Part shown: positions 24,062-30,607 of the stretch, one piece after another | Numbering within the stretch: the stretch's first letter is position 1 | Layout of the letters: each line of letters starts with the position of its first letter | Origin: a virus | Virus record (IMG/VR): IMGVR_UViG_3300049215_000779 | Location: 1-31,802 of that record | Length of the DNA stretch: 31,802 nucleotides | Reading direction: 5' to 3' (one strand) | Program-made: the position numbers and the translations under genes | The notes under the pieces: model-generated | The model's database searches: none | Seen by the model: only the letters and a program-made list of their open reading frames with translations | Told to the model about the DNA's origin: nothing

Positions 24062-24796
24062 TCATGGTTTCGTGGCGACAAAACCGACCACCCCGTCGGC
24101 CAGCCGATGGTCTCCGTAACTCGACATCGTTCGCGCCCGAAAGCCGATGCGCTGCAAAATCTGCACGACCGTCGCCTCCTCCAAAAGTTGCTGGACGTGC
24201 GTCTCTTCGTGGCGGCGGTAGGCGTCGCCCGCCTTTCGAAACGTCACGATGCGGCGGGTGAGCTGACGGTTCGACTCGTCGTGCCGGTATTCCACCAGGC
24301 AGGTCCAGTCGTCACCCTCCGCAAATGCCTGCCGGAGTCCGCGGCAGCGGCCCGGCACGGCCGCGTCGAAAATCAGGCAACCGCCGGGCGACAAACTCTC
24401 GACGAAGATCCTCGTCCAAAGCCCGGTCACCGAGTCGAGCGAATTGCCGGCATCGAACAGGTAGTTAAAGACTTCACCCAACGCCGTGATTGCCCGGCAC
24501 GGCGGAATGCGAAACGACAGGAACGAGCCGACGTGAAACTCGGCCTCGGGAACCTGGCGGCGTGCAATCTCGATCATGGCGGGCGAGAGGTCCACACCCG
24601 TCACCTCAAAGCCGGCGTCGACGAGTTGCCTGGCCCAGATGCCGCTGCCGCAGCCGAGGTCGACGACCCGCCCCGCCGTGATACCGGCCTGGCCCAGCAG
24701 GCTCAACAGGCCCGGGGCCGCGCCGCGGGCGAAGCCGCCGAAGCCCCGATCGTGTACGTAGGCGAGATCGGTTGCGTAGATTTCAGCCTGGCCCAT
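24062..24796 (-). CDS. Class I SAM-dependent methyltransferase (244 aa)
   Basis: A Rossmann-fold methyltransferase, probably acting on a small molecule. Seen: motif I VVDLGCGSG (residues 44-52), acidic residue D69 in VTGVDLSPAMIEIARR (motif II), then a FHVGSFLSFRIP stretch and LGEVFNYLFDAG near motif IV/post-I. It lacks a DNA-methylase catalytic signature (no NPPY/DPPY). A Cys- and Tyr-containing insertion (DWTCLVEYRHDES) is present. AAGGA lies about 7 nt upstream of the ATG. It is convergent with nothing nearby: it diverges from the plus-strand small gene and ends at the REP block. The substrate cannot be inferred. Confidence 0.8.
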   Translation of the reverse strand: MGQAEIYATDLAYVHDRGFGGFARGAAPGLLSLLGQAGITAGRVVDLGCGSGIWARQLVDAGFEVTGVDLSPAMIEIARRQVPEAEFHVGSFLSFRIPPCRAITALGEVFNYLFDAGNSLDSVTGLWTRIFVESLSPGGCLIFDAAVPGRCRGLRQAFAEGDDWTCLVEYRHDESNRQLTRRIVTFRKAGDAYRRHEETHVQQLLEEATVVQILQRIGFRARTMSSYGDHRLADGVVGFVATKP

Positions 24797-24894
24797 TTGC
24801 TTTCCTTCTGGCCGGTGCTACGGTTTACGGGCGGGTAGTCCACCCGCTCCCGCTCTCTTCTGGCGGCCGCCAACGCTGGCGCCGCCTTTCCCCG

Positions 24895-25128
24895 ATGGAT
24901 GACATTCAGTACCACTGCGCGCGCTCGCTGTCTACCGATCCGGACGTTCACTCGGCGGCCCACCAGTGGCTGCGCGACTGCCAGGCGTTTCGCCGCGTTC
25001 TCGACCGGGAGCACGACATGGATCTTTTCGACGTCGCATCCATGTTGACGCCGGAGAGCACGGGCTTCTTCTCGAACATCGCCCTCAAGATGCTCGCGGA
25101 CGAACTCATGGAAGGCATACCATGCTAA
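24895..25128 (+). CDS. Small acidic hypothetical protein (77 aa)
   Basis: Unrecognised. The frame is open further upstream to 24772 but that part overlaps the methyltransferase start; I prefer ATG 24895, giving MDDIQYHCARSLSTDPDVH. The rest is helical and soluble (AAHQWLRDCQAFRRVLDREH, MDLFDVASMLTPEST, SNIALKMLADELMEG). No good Shine-Dalgarno is visible at 24895, so the start is uncertain. Its stop overlaps the start of a 42-aa membrane peptide gene (ATGCTAA), suggesting translational coupling. Confidence 0.55.
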   Translation: MDDIQYHCARSLSTDPDVHSAAHQWLRDCQAFRRVLDREHDMDLFDVASMLTPESTGFFSNIALKMLADELMEGIPC

Positions 25129-25250
25129 GCCCAACGGTCGCGGGACAACCGGCCATGGTCTGGGTCGTGGCGGCGGTGATCGTCGGCGCGCTGGTAGCGG
25201 CGGCCGTGGTGGGATTTATGATGCACCGCCGCCGGCCCTGGTGGCATTGA
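25122..25250 (+). CDS. Small single-span membrane peptide (42 aa)
   Basis: A short gene whose ATG overlaps the stop of the 77-aa gene (ATGCTAA). The product reads MLSPTVAGQPAM, a hydrophobic span (VWVVAAVIVGALVAAAVVGF), then MMHRRRPWWH, so the basic tail should be cytoplasmic. The coupled start and clean membrane-protein composition support it. Function is unknown: it may be a holin-like, toxin-like or regulatory membrane peptide. Confidence 0.5.
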   Translation: MLSPTVAGQPAMVWVVAAVIVGALVAAAVVGFMMHRRRPWWH

Positions 25251-25507
25251 GCGTGCCGCAGGCATTCGTCGAATTCCGCTGCAAGGCGCGCGATCAAGCG
25301 ATCGAGTCGCCTTGTTCTCTCCTGCTTTTTTCCGCAGCTCGCTAGCCATCAACACGGCTTCCTCGAGCTGGGCCGAGCCCATCCGTGGTTCATTCTGCCA
25401 TCCTTCGTTTCTTTGTTGACGTCGCGAAAAACATGTGTTGACCAGGTTTTTTATTCTGGCATTGTGACGTGCGTTCTTGGTGACTTCACGAGTGAGTCGC
25501 ACAGAAG
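25251..25507. other. Intergenic stretch with no clear gene
   Basis: No credible gene on either strand. Minus-strand open frames here have no convincing start or composition. A TTGACC at 25438-25443 with A/T-rich sequence after it could be part of a promoter for the downstream plus-strand genes, but no good -10 box follows at the right distance. A short CACGGAT unit on the minus strand (about 25380-25395) resembles repeats D and F. Confidence 0.4.
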
Positions 25508-26122
25508 ATGCCAGCTATCATTCGAAAACGGTTCGTCGACGCGACACGCCTGATCAAAGACGCTGACCTGCTCTTGTTCCGCCGCGCGCCGCTCTCCCTT
25601 GGCTCTCCTGGCTCGATCATCAGCAAGGTGATCGCCACCAGCGGCCGCAGCGATTACACCCACGCCGCCAAGGCCGTGTGGTGGCGCTGCAACTCCCCGT
25701 CGGTCTTGCTCTGCGTCGAGGTGCGCGAGTTTTACGGCGGACGGGCGGTGACGCTGGACAGCCAGGTGCGCAAGAATCCCGGCCTCATCGACGTGTACAC
25801 GGCCAACGATTCCCTCGCGGTCGAGTACTCACGGTTCGGCGCCGCCGCCTACATGCTCTCGTTCACAGGCCAACCCTACGGCTATGAGGCGATTGCACGA
25901 GCCGCGGGGGCCTATCTGCCCTTTGTGCGGCTGGCCTATCGCACCGACACCGACGACGCCCAAATCGACCATCACGCCGTTTTTTGCAGCGAGGCCGTGA
26001 GCCGGGCCGACCGGCTCGGCGGCGGAGTCGATCCCGTGCCCAACCTGGCGGACCGCGACACCGAGCCGGGCGACCTGGCCCGCAGCGATTTCTACCGATA
26101 CCAGTTCACCTTGGAGCCATGA
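25508..26122 (+). CDS. YiiX-like permuted NlpC/P60 family enzyme (204 aa)
   Basis: A probable amidase/peptidase of the permuted papain-like group (YiiX/DUF830-type). Seen: a start strand ADLLLFRRAPLS, His52 in RSDYTHAAKA, and the later HHAVFCSEAVSRA with Cys160 as the likely nucleophile. In permuted members the His precedes the Cys, as here. The end SDFYRYQFTLEP is compatible. No signal peptide is seen. Position at the start of the plus-strand cluster, before a membrane-anchored Cys-protein and near a holin-like gene, makes a cell-wall lysis role plausible, but known YiiX-like proteins have other substrates. Ribosome-binding site is weak (AGAAG close to the ATG). The next gene overlaps its stop by ATGA. 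Confidence 0.7.
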   Translation: MPAIIRKRFVDATRLIKDADLLLFRRAPLSLGSPGSIISKVIATSGRSDYTHAAKAVWWRCNSPSVLLCVEVREFYGGRAVTLDSQVRKNPGLIDVYTANDSLAVEYSRFGAAAYMLSFTGQPYGYEAIARAAGAYLPFVRLAYRTDTDDAQIDHHAVFCSEAVSRADRLGGGVDPVPNLADRDTEPGDLARSDFYRYQFTLEP

Positions 26123-26340
26123 GCGTGCCAGCGGACAGACACGGCGAACACGGACGTTCTCGCGCGGCAGGGAAGCCGCGGCCGTGGCTGGCCGATCGTA
26201 TGCGGCGGCGGTTGTGGCGGATGCGGATTGAGCCGTGGTGCGTGCATGTCGTGGGGTTGCTGATGCTGGTCGCCGAACTGGAAACGAAATGCTTCAGCCT
26301 TTTGAGGGATCTTGTATGGCATTTACTCGGAATGAATTGA
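26119..26340 (+). CDS. Small basic membrane-associated protein (73 aa)
   Basis: The ATG overlaps the stop of the YiiX-like gene (ATGA), so translational coupling is likely. The N-terminal half is strongly basic (RHGEHGRSRAAGKPRPW, DRMRRRLWRMRIEP). A moderately hydrophobic segment follows (WCVHVVGLLMLVAEL), then a C-terminal amphipathic helix (FSLLRDLVWHLLGMN). Its 3' end overlaps the start of the C39-like gene by 25 nt. I do not recognise it. A lysis accessory or membrane-bound partner of its neighbours is conceivable. Confidence 0.5.
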   Translation: MSVPADRHGEHGRSRAAGKPRPWLADRMRRRLWRMRIEPWCVHVVGLLMLVAELETKCFSLLRDLVWHLLGMN

Positions 26341-27062
26341 AGGCGATTCTGGCCGGCATCGGCGTGTATGCGGTGCTGGTCGGGGCGTCGGCGGTCATCG
26401 CCGCGTTACTCATGGCTTGCACGGGCTGCATCGTGCGGGACGAGCCGGCGCCGCAGGCACGCCGCAACATCAACGTCGACGTGGACGTGAACCTGCGGCG
26501 CCCCTGCCCGCCCGGGCGGCCGTGTCCGCGGGATGATCAGCTCCGGCGGTCGATCGGCCTGCCCGACTCGGCCCTGCTCTCCACCGAGCAGCCGGCGGTC
26601 GACCTGCCCGTCGAGAGCCGTTGTCGTAATTACAACGGCGGGAGCTGCGTCTGTGCCTCGACGATCAGCGTGCTGCGTTGGCAGGGCCGCGAGGATCTGG
26701 CCGACGGGCTGCGAGCGATTTGCTCCGGCGGTCAGTCGTCGGGCTCGATCATCGCCAAGATGGAGCGGCTCGAGCTGCCCTACGCGTATACCAACGACGG
26801 CGATGTGGCGTTTCTCGATTGGTGCTGCCAGACGCGGCGCGGGGCAACCATTTTCTGGAAGCCGGCCCACTCCTGCACGCTGATCGGGCTGACCGAGAGC
26901 GAAGCGATCGTGCTCGACAACAACCACGTCGGGCGCTACGAGCACACGCCGCGGGACGAGTTTATCCGGCGCTGGCGGAGCTACGGCGGCTTCGCGCTCA
27001 CCCCGCTTGCCGGCAGCCCGGCGCCGCCGCCGATGTACACCGGCCGGCGCCGGGGGTCTTAG
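26316..27062 (+). CDS. Membrane-anchored papain/C39-like cysteine protein (248 aa)
   Basis: Seen: a hydrophobic span (about residues 10-33, LAGIGVYAVLVGASAVIAAL) ending LLMACTGC, which may be a lipoprotein or uncleaved anchor. A spacer with Pro/Arg/Cys follows (RRPCPPGRPCPRDD). The globular domain has NGGSCVCASTIS with Cys111, AHSCTLIG with His185, and LDNNHVG (Asp201/Asn202) as a plausible papain-like triad. The order Cys-His-Asn and size fit C39-like or papain-fold families. I chose the ATG at 26316, which has GAGGG about 8 nt upstream; a longer in-frame reading starts at 26235. It overlaps the 73-aa gene. With the YiiX-like gene upstream it may form a two-enzyme lysis or cell-surface unit; the target is unknown. 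Confidence 0.7.
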   Translation: MAFTRNELKAILAGIGVYAVLVGASAVIAALLMACTGCIVRDEPAPQARRNINVDVDVNLRRPCPPGRPCPRDDQLRRSIGLPDSALLSTEQPAVDLPVESRCRNYNGGSCVCASTISVLRWQGREDLADGLRAICSGGQSSGSIIAKMERLELPYAYTNDGDVAFLDWCCQTRRGATIFWKPAHSCTLIGLTESEAIVLDNNHVGRYEHTPRDEFIRRWRSYGGFALTPLAGSPAPPPMYTGRRRGS

Positions 27063-27070
27063 GTCTTATG

Positions 27071-27135
27071 AGTGAAGAGTGATAAGTGAAAAGTGAAGAG
27101 GCGCAAGGGAACGCCTCTCCTTTTCACTTTTCACT
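27071..27135. repeat. Heptad inverted repeat N (AGTGAAA family)
   Basis: The left arm is AGTGAAG, AGTGATA, AGTGAAA, AGTGAAG heptamers (27071-27098) running into GAGGCG. The right arm (27112-27135) is CGCCTCTCC then TTTTCACTTTTCACT. The stem is about 19 bp with a short loop. It is the only heptad repeat in the plus-strand region. Confidence 0.85.
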
Positions 27136-27158
27136 CCCAGCCAAGAATTCACCACCGC

Positions 27159-27911
27159 ATGCCTTTACACATAGTCGGTATCTCTGGTGGAAAGGATTCG
27201 GTCGCGATGGCCCTGCGGCTCAGGGAAGTTGAGCCGCGCGACTATCAGTACATCATCACGCCGACCGGAAATGAGCTTCCAGAAATGTTTGCCCACTGGA
27301 AGCGACTTGAATCGCTGCTGGGCAAGCCGCTCGTCCGTCTCGGCCCATACCAGGAAGGGGACGGCCTGGTTCAGTTGATCGATCGGATGAATGCCCTGCC
27401 AAACTGGCGTCAACGCTGGTGTACGCGAATCCTGAAAATTGAGCCGACTATTGCCTACCTGAAACAGAACGCTCCCTGCGTGCAGTATGTCGGCTTGCGG
27501 GCCGACGAGGATGCTCGCGAAGGAATCTATGGTCGATTTGAAGGCGTGGAACAGAGGTACCCGCTTCGAGAATGGGGATGGGGAATCGACGATGTGTGGG
27601 GGTACCTCGCGGAACGCGGCGTCAAGATACCTCAACGTACCGATTGTGCCTGGTGTTTTGGACAGCGGTTAATCGAGTGGAAAAGGCTGCTGGAAAACTC
27701 TCCGCACGTTTACCAGGCCGGAGTTGAGATCGAAAAGAAGACCGGCCATACGTTTCGCTCGCCGGGCCGTGACACGTGGCCGGCGTCGCTCGAGGAACTG
27801 CGCGAGGCGCTGGCCAGCGGGCGAAAGGTTCGCGGAGATAAGAGGCAGCTTCCGTCTGATATGCACCAGGCCGAAGAAGAAGACGGCCCGTGTCGAGTGT
27901 GCAGGATGTGA
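27159..27911 (+). CDS. PAPS-reductase-like ATP pyrophosphatase (250 aa)
   Basis: A member of the adenine-nucleotide alpha-hydrolase/PAPS-reductase fold. Seen: the SGGKDS PP-loop (residues 9-14), an IITPTGNELPEM strand-helix, RWCTRILK with Cys88, and VGLRADEDARE. YPLREWGWGIDDVWGYL fits the family's signature after the PP-loop. Extra cysteines (DCAWC at 163/166, CRVC at 245/248) may bind Zn or an Fe-S cluster. The family includes sulfate assimilation enzymes, DndC-type DNA phosphorothioation enzymes and unassigned phage proteins. The absence of Dnd partners and of a sulfotransferase-like neighbour leaves the role open; tRNA/nucleotide thiolation or DNA modification are possible. The ATG at 27159 is chosen because the upstream frame only translates repeat N. 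Confidence 0.8.
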   Translation: MPLHIVGISGGKDSVAMALRLREVEPRDYQYIITPTGNELPEMFAHWKRLESLLGKPLVRLGPYQEGDGLVQLIDRMNALPNWRQRWCTRILKIEPTIAYLKQNAPCVQYVGLRADEDAREGIYGRFEGVEQRYPLREWGWGIDDVWGYLAERGVKIPQRTDCAWCFGQRLIEWKRLLENSPHVYQAGVEIEKKTGHTFRSPGRDTWPASLEELREALASGRKVRGDKRQLPSDMHQAEEEDGPCRVCRM

Positions 27912-27930
27912 ACGTGAGAGGATGGCGACG

Positions 27931-28038
27931 ATGACACGTGTTTTGTTACGGGACGGGAAGGCCATCCTCCCGGAGGCGGCGTTTCCAGGCGACCTAAGAA
28001 GGTTGCCTCAGGATAAAAAGTTCCCCCTTTTTCTTTGA
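27931..28038 (+). CDS. Small hypothetical protein (35 aa)
   Basis: The ATG at 27931 has AGAGG 9 nt upstream; the ATG three codons earlier is too close to it. The product is MTRVLLRDGKAILPEAAFPG then DLRRLPQDKKFPLFL. It is basic, with a strand-turn-helix look. It lies between the PAPS-like gene and the next gene, same strand. Composition looks protein-like but its length leaves it uncertain. Confidence 0.4.
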   Translation: MTRVLLRDGKAILPEAAFPGDLRRLPQDKKFPLFL

Positions 28039-28055
28039 TTCGGAGGCGAAATCTC

Positions 28056-28787
28056 ATGAAGCGTTACGGAGCGATTTTTGTTGCGGCGTTGGCGTTCGCC
28101 GCACTCGCCTGGTCGGTGACCATGGCGGGAAGCGTCAAGCACGATGAGCGTGCTATTTACCGGAAATTGGCGCAGGTGAAGGCCACGGCAGACTACGCCG
28201 CTTCGCTGGCCGAGATCGGCGACCGCGTGATCGATTTGCCAAACGACGGCCAGGCGTGGCATACGACCGTGGTAACGCACGAGCAGCCGAGGCCGCAGGA
28301 GCGACAGCTGCTCGCCTGGTTCGACCGCGAGCCCGAGCTGATCCGGCTCAAACGGCAGACGCACTTTCACCACTACACGCCCAAGTCGGCCGTCTACAAA
28401 AACGTCGAGCCGGCTGTCAGCAACGGCCTGCCGGCTGTGATCGTGCAGGACGGCGCCGGCGCGGTGGTCTACAAGGTGAGCGGCGACAACGTGCCGAGCA
28501 CGTCATGGCCGCTCGTGCGAGGCATCATCGACTGCATCCGCGCCCATTGTCCGCATTGCCCGAAGCCGAAGCCCAAGCCGACGCCGGAGCCCGCGCCGCA
28601 GCCGGTCCCCGTCGAACCGCCGAGCGATAAGCCGGTGATTCCGGATGTGATCGGTCCGGACGGCGACACGCCGGAAGATGGGCGTGATGACACAGTCGCA
28701 ATCACGGTCGCCGCGTTCGTGCTGGCCGTGATCGGCGGGTTTGTGATGACGGCGCGGAGCAATTCGACAAGCACCCTGTTCAAGTAA
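28056..28787 (+). CDS. Membrane protein with thioredoxin-like region and Pro-rich linker (243 aa)
   Basis: Unrecognised family. The ATG at 28056 has GGAGG about 9 nt upstream; a TTG at 28035 would lengthen it. Seen: an N-terminal hydrophobic segment (GAIFVAALAFAALAWSVTMA, residues 5-24) acting as signal or anchor. A soluble domain of about 30-155 follows, with LLAWFDREPELIRLKRQTH and GLPAVIVQDGAGAVVYKV, the latter like a thioredoxin-fold cis-Pro region. CPHC at 165-168 lies at the end of this domain rather than at the active-site position. Next are a Pro/Lys linker (PKPKPKPTPEPAPQPVP) and a second membrane span (about 213-232). Two anchors with a long linker suggest an envelope-spanning protein. 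A spanin-like role is possible but not shown. Confidence 0.6.
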   Translation: MKRYGAIFVAALAFAALAWSVTMAGSVKHDERAIYRKLAQVKATADYAASLAEIGDRVIDLPNDGQAWHTTVVTHEQPRPQERQLLAWFDREPELIRLKRQTHFHHYTPKSAVYKNVEPAVSNGLPAVIVQDGAGAVVYKVSGDNVPSTSWPLVRGIIDCIRAHCPHCPKPKPKPTPEPAPQPVPVEPPSDKPVIPDVIGPDGDTPEDGRDDTVAITVAAFVLAVIGGFVMTARSNSTSTLFK

Positions 28788-28850
28788 ACGTGGGGCGAGC
28801 GCCTTTTTGTAGCTTACGAAAGCAACACTTTTTCACAAGGAAGCAAAACC

Positions 28851-29435
28851 ATGAATTTGTTCGGTTTTCAATTGATCGAAATCACGCCCGTCGGCCTGCT
28901 CTGCCTGGTCGGCTGGATCGTCGCCGGCGTGGCCCTCGGCAAGCTGCTCTACAAAGATGATCGCCAGCTCATCGCCCTGAAGCGGGAGGCCAACGAACTG
29001 GCCGAAACGCTGGGCCGCTGGGGCTTCTCGATCATTCCCAAGCTGCTCACCGATTTCGTCGTGAGCGACCCCGTTTCGCTCGTCAACGATTTCCGCGCCG
29101 CGGCCGACCGATTCAAGAACCCCAAAGAGGTTCGCGTGCTGCTGGAAAAACTCCTGAGCAACATGATCAAGGAGGAGCTGAAGGACACGACCACGCGGCA
29201 GGCTTTCCTGGATGGCGTCGTCGCTGAGTTCGCGGCTCAAGGCGTGCATCCGAGCACCAGCGCGGCGGCGGGTACGACCAGCGGGAAGGCCCCCGCCAAC
29301 GGCGCCGCCTCGACCAGCTCGAGCGCTCAGCCGGCTCACGTCACGAACGTGACCGTACACGCCCCGACCGGGACGACCACGACGGCGGATGCGGCCCCGG
29401 TTGCCACTGCGGCTGCCCCGGCGAAGGCGGCGTAG
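28851..29435 (+). CDS. Membrane-anchored protein with low-complexity tail (194 aa)
   Basis: Unrecognised. Seen: an N-terminal transmembrane segment (ITPVGLLCLVGWIVAGVALG, residues 11-30) followed by a basic/helical stretch (KREANELAETLGRWGF) and a helical middle domain (VLLEKLLSNMIKEELKD). The last 60 residues are Ala/Thr/Ser/Pro-rich and probably disordered (STSAAAGTTSGKAPANG). AAGGA lies about 8 nt upstream of the ATG. It lies near a holin-like gene and before a strong terminator, in the same direction, so it probably closes this plus-strand transcription unit. Function unknown. Confidence 0.6.
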   Translation: MNLFGFQLIEITPVGLLCLVGWIVAGVALGKLLYKDDRQLIALKREANELAETLGRWGFSIIPKLLTDFVVSDPVSLVNDFRAAADRFKNPKEVRVLLEKLLSNMIKEELKDTTTRQAFLDGVVAEFAAQGVHPSTSAAAGTTSGKAPANGAASTSSSAQPAHVTNVTVHAPTGTTTTADAAPVATAAAPAKAA

Positions 29436-29477
29436 GAACCACGAGCGAGCCCCACGAAGCGGGCACGGCCCTCCTGG

Positions 29478-29517
29478 CGGCGCCGGGTGAATTGAAACCT
29501 CGCCCGGCGCCGTTTTT
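29478..29517 (+). terminator. Rho-independent terminator
   Basis: A perfect 10-bp G+C stem (CGGCGCCGGG, 29478-29487, with CCCGGCGCCG, 29503-29512) extends to 13 bp with one G-T wobble, leaving a 9-nt loop. TTTTT follows at 29513-29517. It sits between the 194-aa gene and the 67-aa gene, whose start codon begins only 7 nt after the T-run. Confidence 0.85.
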
Positions 29518-29523
29518 CAAATC

Positions 29524-29727
29524 ATGGTCGACATCCGCGACGAACATGGCCGAAAGATCGCAGCCGTTGCCGAAGACGGCCGCATGGTGCTGCTAGGCAT
29601 GGCGGCCCCATCGTCGTTGCTGTCGCCTGACGTTGTCGACGAGTTGGCCGACGCGATGAAGTCGGCGGCTGCCCGCGTGCGGAACAAGATCGCCGTAGCC
29701 CAGAGCGGCAATTCGATGATGGAGTAG
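29524..29727 (+). CDS. Small hypothetical protein (67 aa)
   Basis: Unrecognised. It begins MVDIRDEHGRKIAAVAEDGR and ends RVRNKIAVAQSGNSMME. The C-terminal half is an amphipathic helix (SPDVVDELADAMKSAAARVR). No clear Shine-Dalgarno is present, since the upstream sequence is the terminator T-run. It directly precedes the holin-like gene on the same strand, with about 24 nt between. Confidence 0.5.
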   Translation: MVDIRDEHGRKIAAVAEDGRMVLLGMAAPSSLLSPDVVDELADAMKSAAARVRNKIAVAQSGNSMME

Positions 29728-29751
29728 CGAGCAAGCGACAAAGGAACAGGG

Positions 29752-30096
29752 ATGGAACTATTCGCCTGGCAAGACCCAGCCGCGGCCGCGAACAACGCGG
29801 GGAACTGGATCACCAACCTCTCGGCCAGCGGAGTGCTGATGTGGGTGGTGTGGTATGTGCTGAGCAAGGCGCTGCCCGACATCATCAAGCGGCACGCCGA
29901 GCAGAACGCGGCCGACCGGCAATCGTTTCTGGACGAAATGAAGACGGCCCGCCAGGCGTTCCGCGAAGAGATTGCGGCGGAGCGGGCACACTGTGCCGAC
30001 GAGTTGGCCAAGGCCGACCAGCGTAACAAAGCGGCACTCTCGATCGTGGCGTCGCTCCACAAATCGGTGGCCAAGGAAGGGCCAAATGCCGGGTGA
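29752..30096 (+). CDS. Holin-like membrane protein with coiled coil (114 aa)
   Basis: Possible holin or lysis accessory protein. Seen: a single hydrophobic segment at about residues 24-41 (SASGVLMWVVWYVLSKAL), then a long charged helix (AEQNAADRQSFLDEMKTARQ and EIAAERAHCADELAKAD) to the end. One N-terminal span plus a cytoplasmic coiled coil resembles small XhlA-type or class III holins, but the family was not recognised by name. AAAGGA lies about 8 nt upstream. It overlaps the start of the terminase small subunit gene by 11 bp, so the unit flows holin-like to terminase, as in many siphovirus maps. Confidence 0.6.
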   Translation: MELFAWQDPAAAANNAGNWITNLSASGVLMWVVWYVLSKALPDIIKRHAEQNAADRQSFLDEMKTARQAFREEIAAERAHCADELAKADQRNKAALSIVASLHKSVAKEGPNAG

Positions 30097-30607
30097 CGAC
30101 ACGTCGACGCAGCTTGCTCAGACCCGATTCTTGGCCGCCTACGTGCGGACGGGCGCCAACGTCGCGGCGGCCTGCCGCATGGCGGGCATTTCCCGCCCGT
30201 GCCACTACAACTGGCTGAAGCTCGACGCCAGCTATAAGGAGCGTTTTGAGGCGGCCCATGCCGACGCGTGCGACGCGGTCGAAGAGGAAATCAAGCGTCG
30301 CGGTCAGGACGGCTATGACCAGCCCGTCGTCTACCGGGGCGTCATCAGCCGCGACGAGCAGGGGCAACCGGTGGTCGTGCGCAAATACAGCGACGGACTG
30401 CTCATGTTCCGGGCGCGGGCCTTGATGCCCGAGAAATATGGCGAGCGGGCGAGGAAAGAAGTGGACGACTCGCCGCCGCGGGTGGTGGTAATCGAGGACG
30501 AGGGATGGTATGGCAATGACGCACACCAACGGCAAGCTGCGCGTGATCGGGGTGCCCAAGGCGCTGGCCCACCAGATGCCGATTCTGCTCTCGCCGGCCC
30601 GCTTTAA
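30086..30607 (+). CDS. Terminase small subunit (173 aa)
   Basis: Recognises the packaging site and recruits the large subunit. Seen: an N-terminal helix-turn-helix with ANVAAACRMAGISRPCHYNW (residues 25-43), a recognisable small-terminase-style HTH, followed by a helical stretch (YKERFEAAHADACDAVEEEI) and a beta-like middle (YDQPVVYRGVISRDEQGQP), then ARALMPEKYGERAR. The ATG has AAGGAAGGG upstream. The C-terminal residues from about 142 overlap the large subunit gene by about 98 bp, an unusually long overlap, so the true end of the small subunit may be functionally shorter. Adjacent to the large subunit, as expected. Confidence 0.75.
   Translation: MPGDDTSTQLAQTRFLAAYVRTGANVAAACRMAGISRPCHYNWLKLDASYKERFEAAHADACDAVEEEIKRRGQDGYDQPVVYRGVISRDEQGQPVVVRKYSDGLLMFRARALMPEKYGERARKEVDDSPPRVVVIEDEGWYGNDAHQRQAARDRGAQGAGPPDADSALAGPL

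Noticed and set aside
25416-25466. Promoter for the plus-strand block from TTGACG/TTGACC boxes
   Set aside because: No acceptable -10 element at 16-18 nt spacing; noted only as a possibility in the intergenic entry.
28788-28830. Weak terminator-like GGCGAGCGCC followed by TTTTT
   Set aside because: The stem is only 4 bp with a 2-nt loop, too weak to call.
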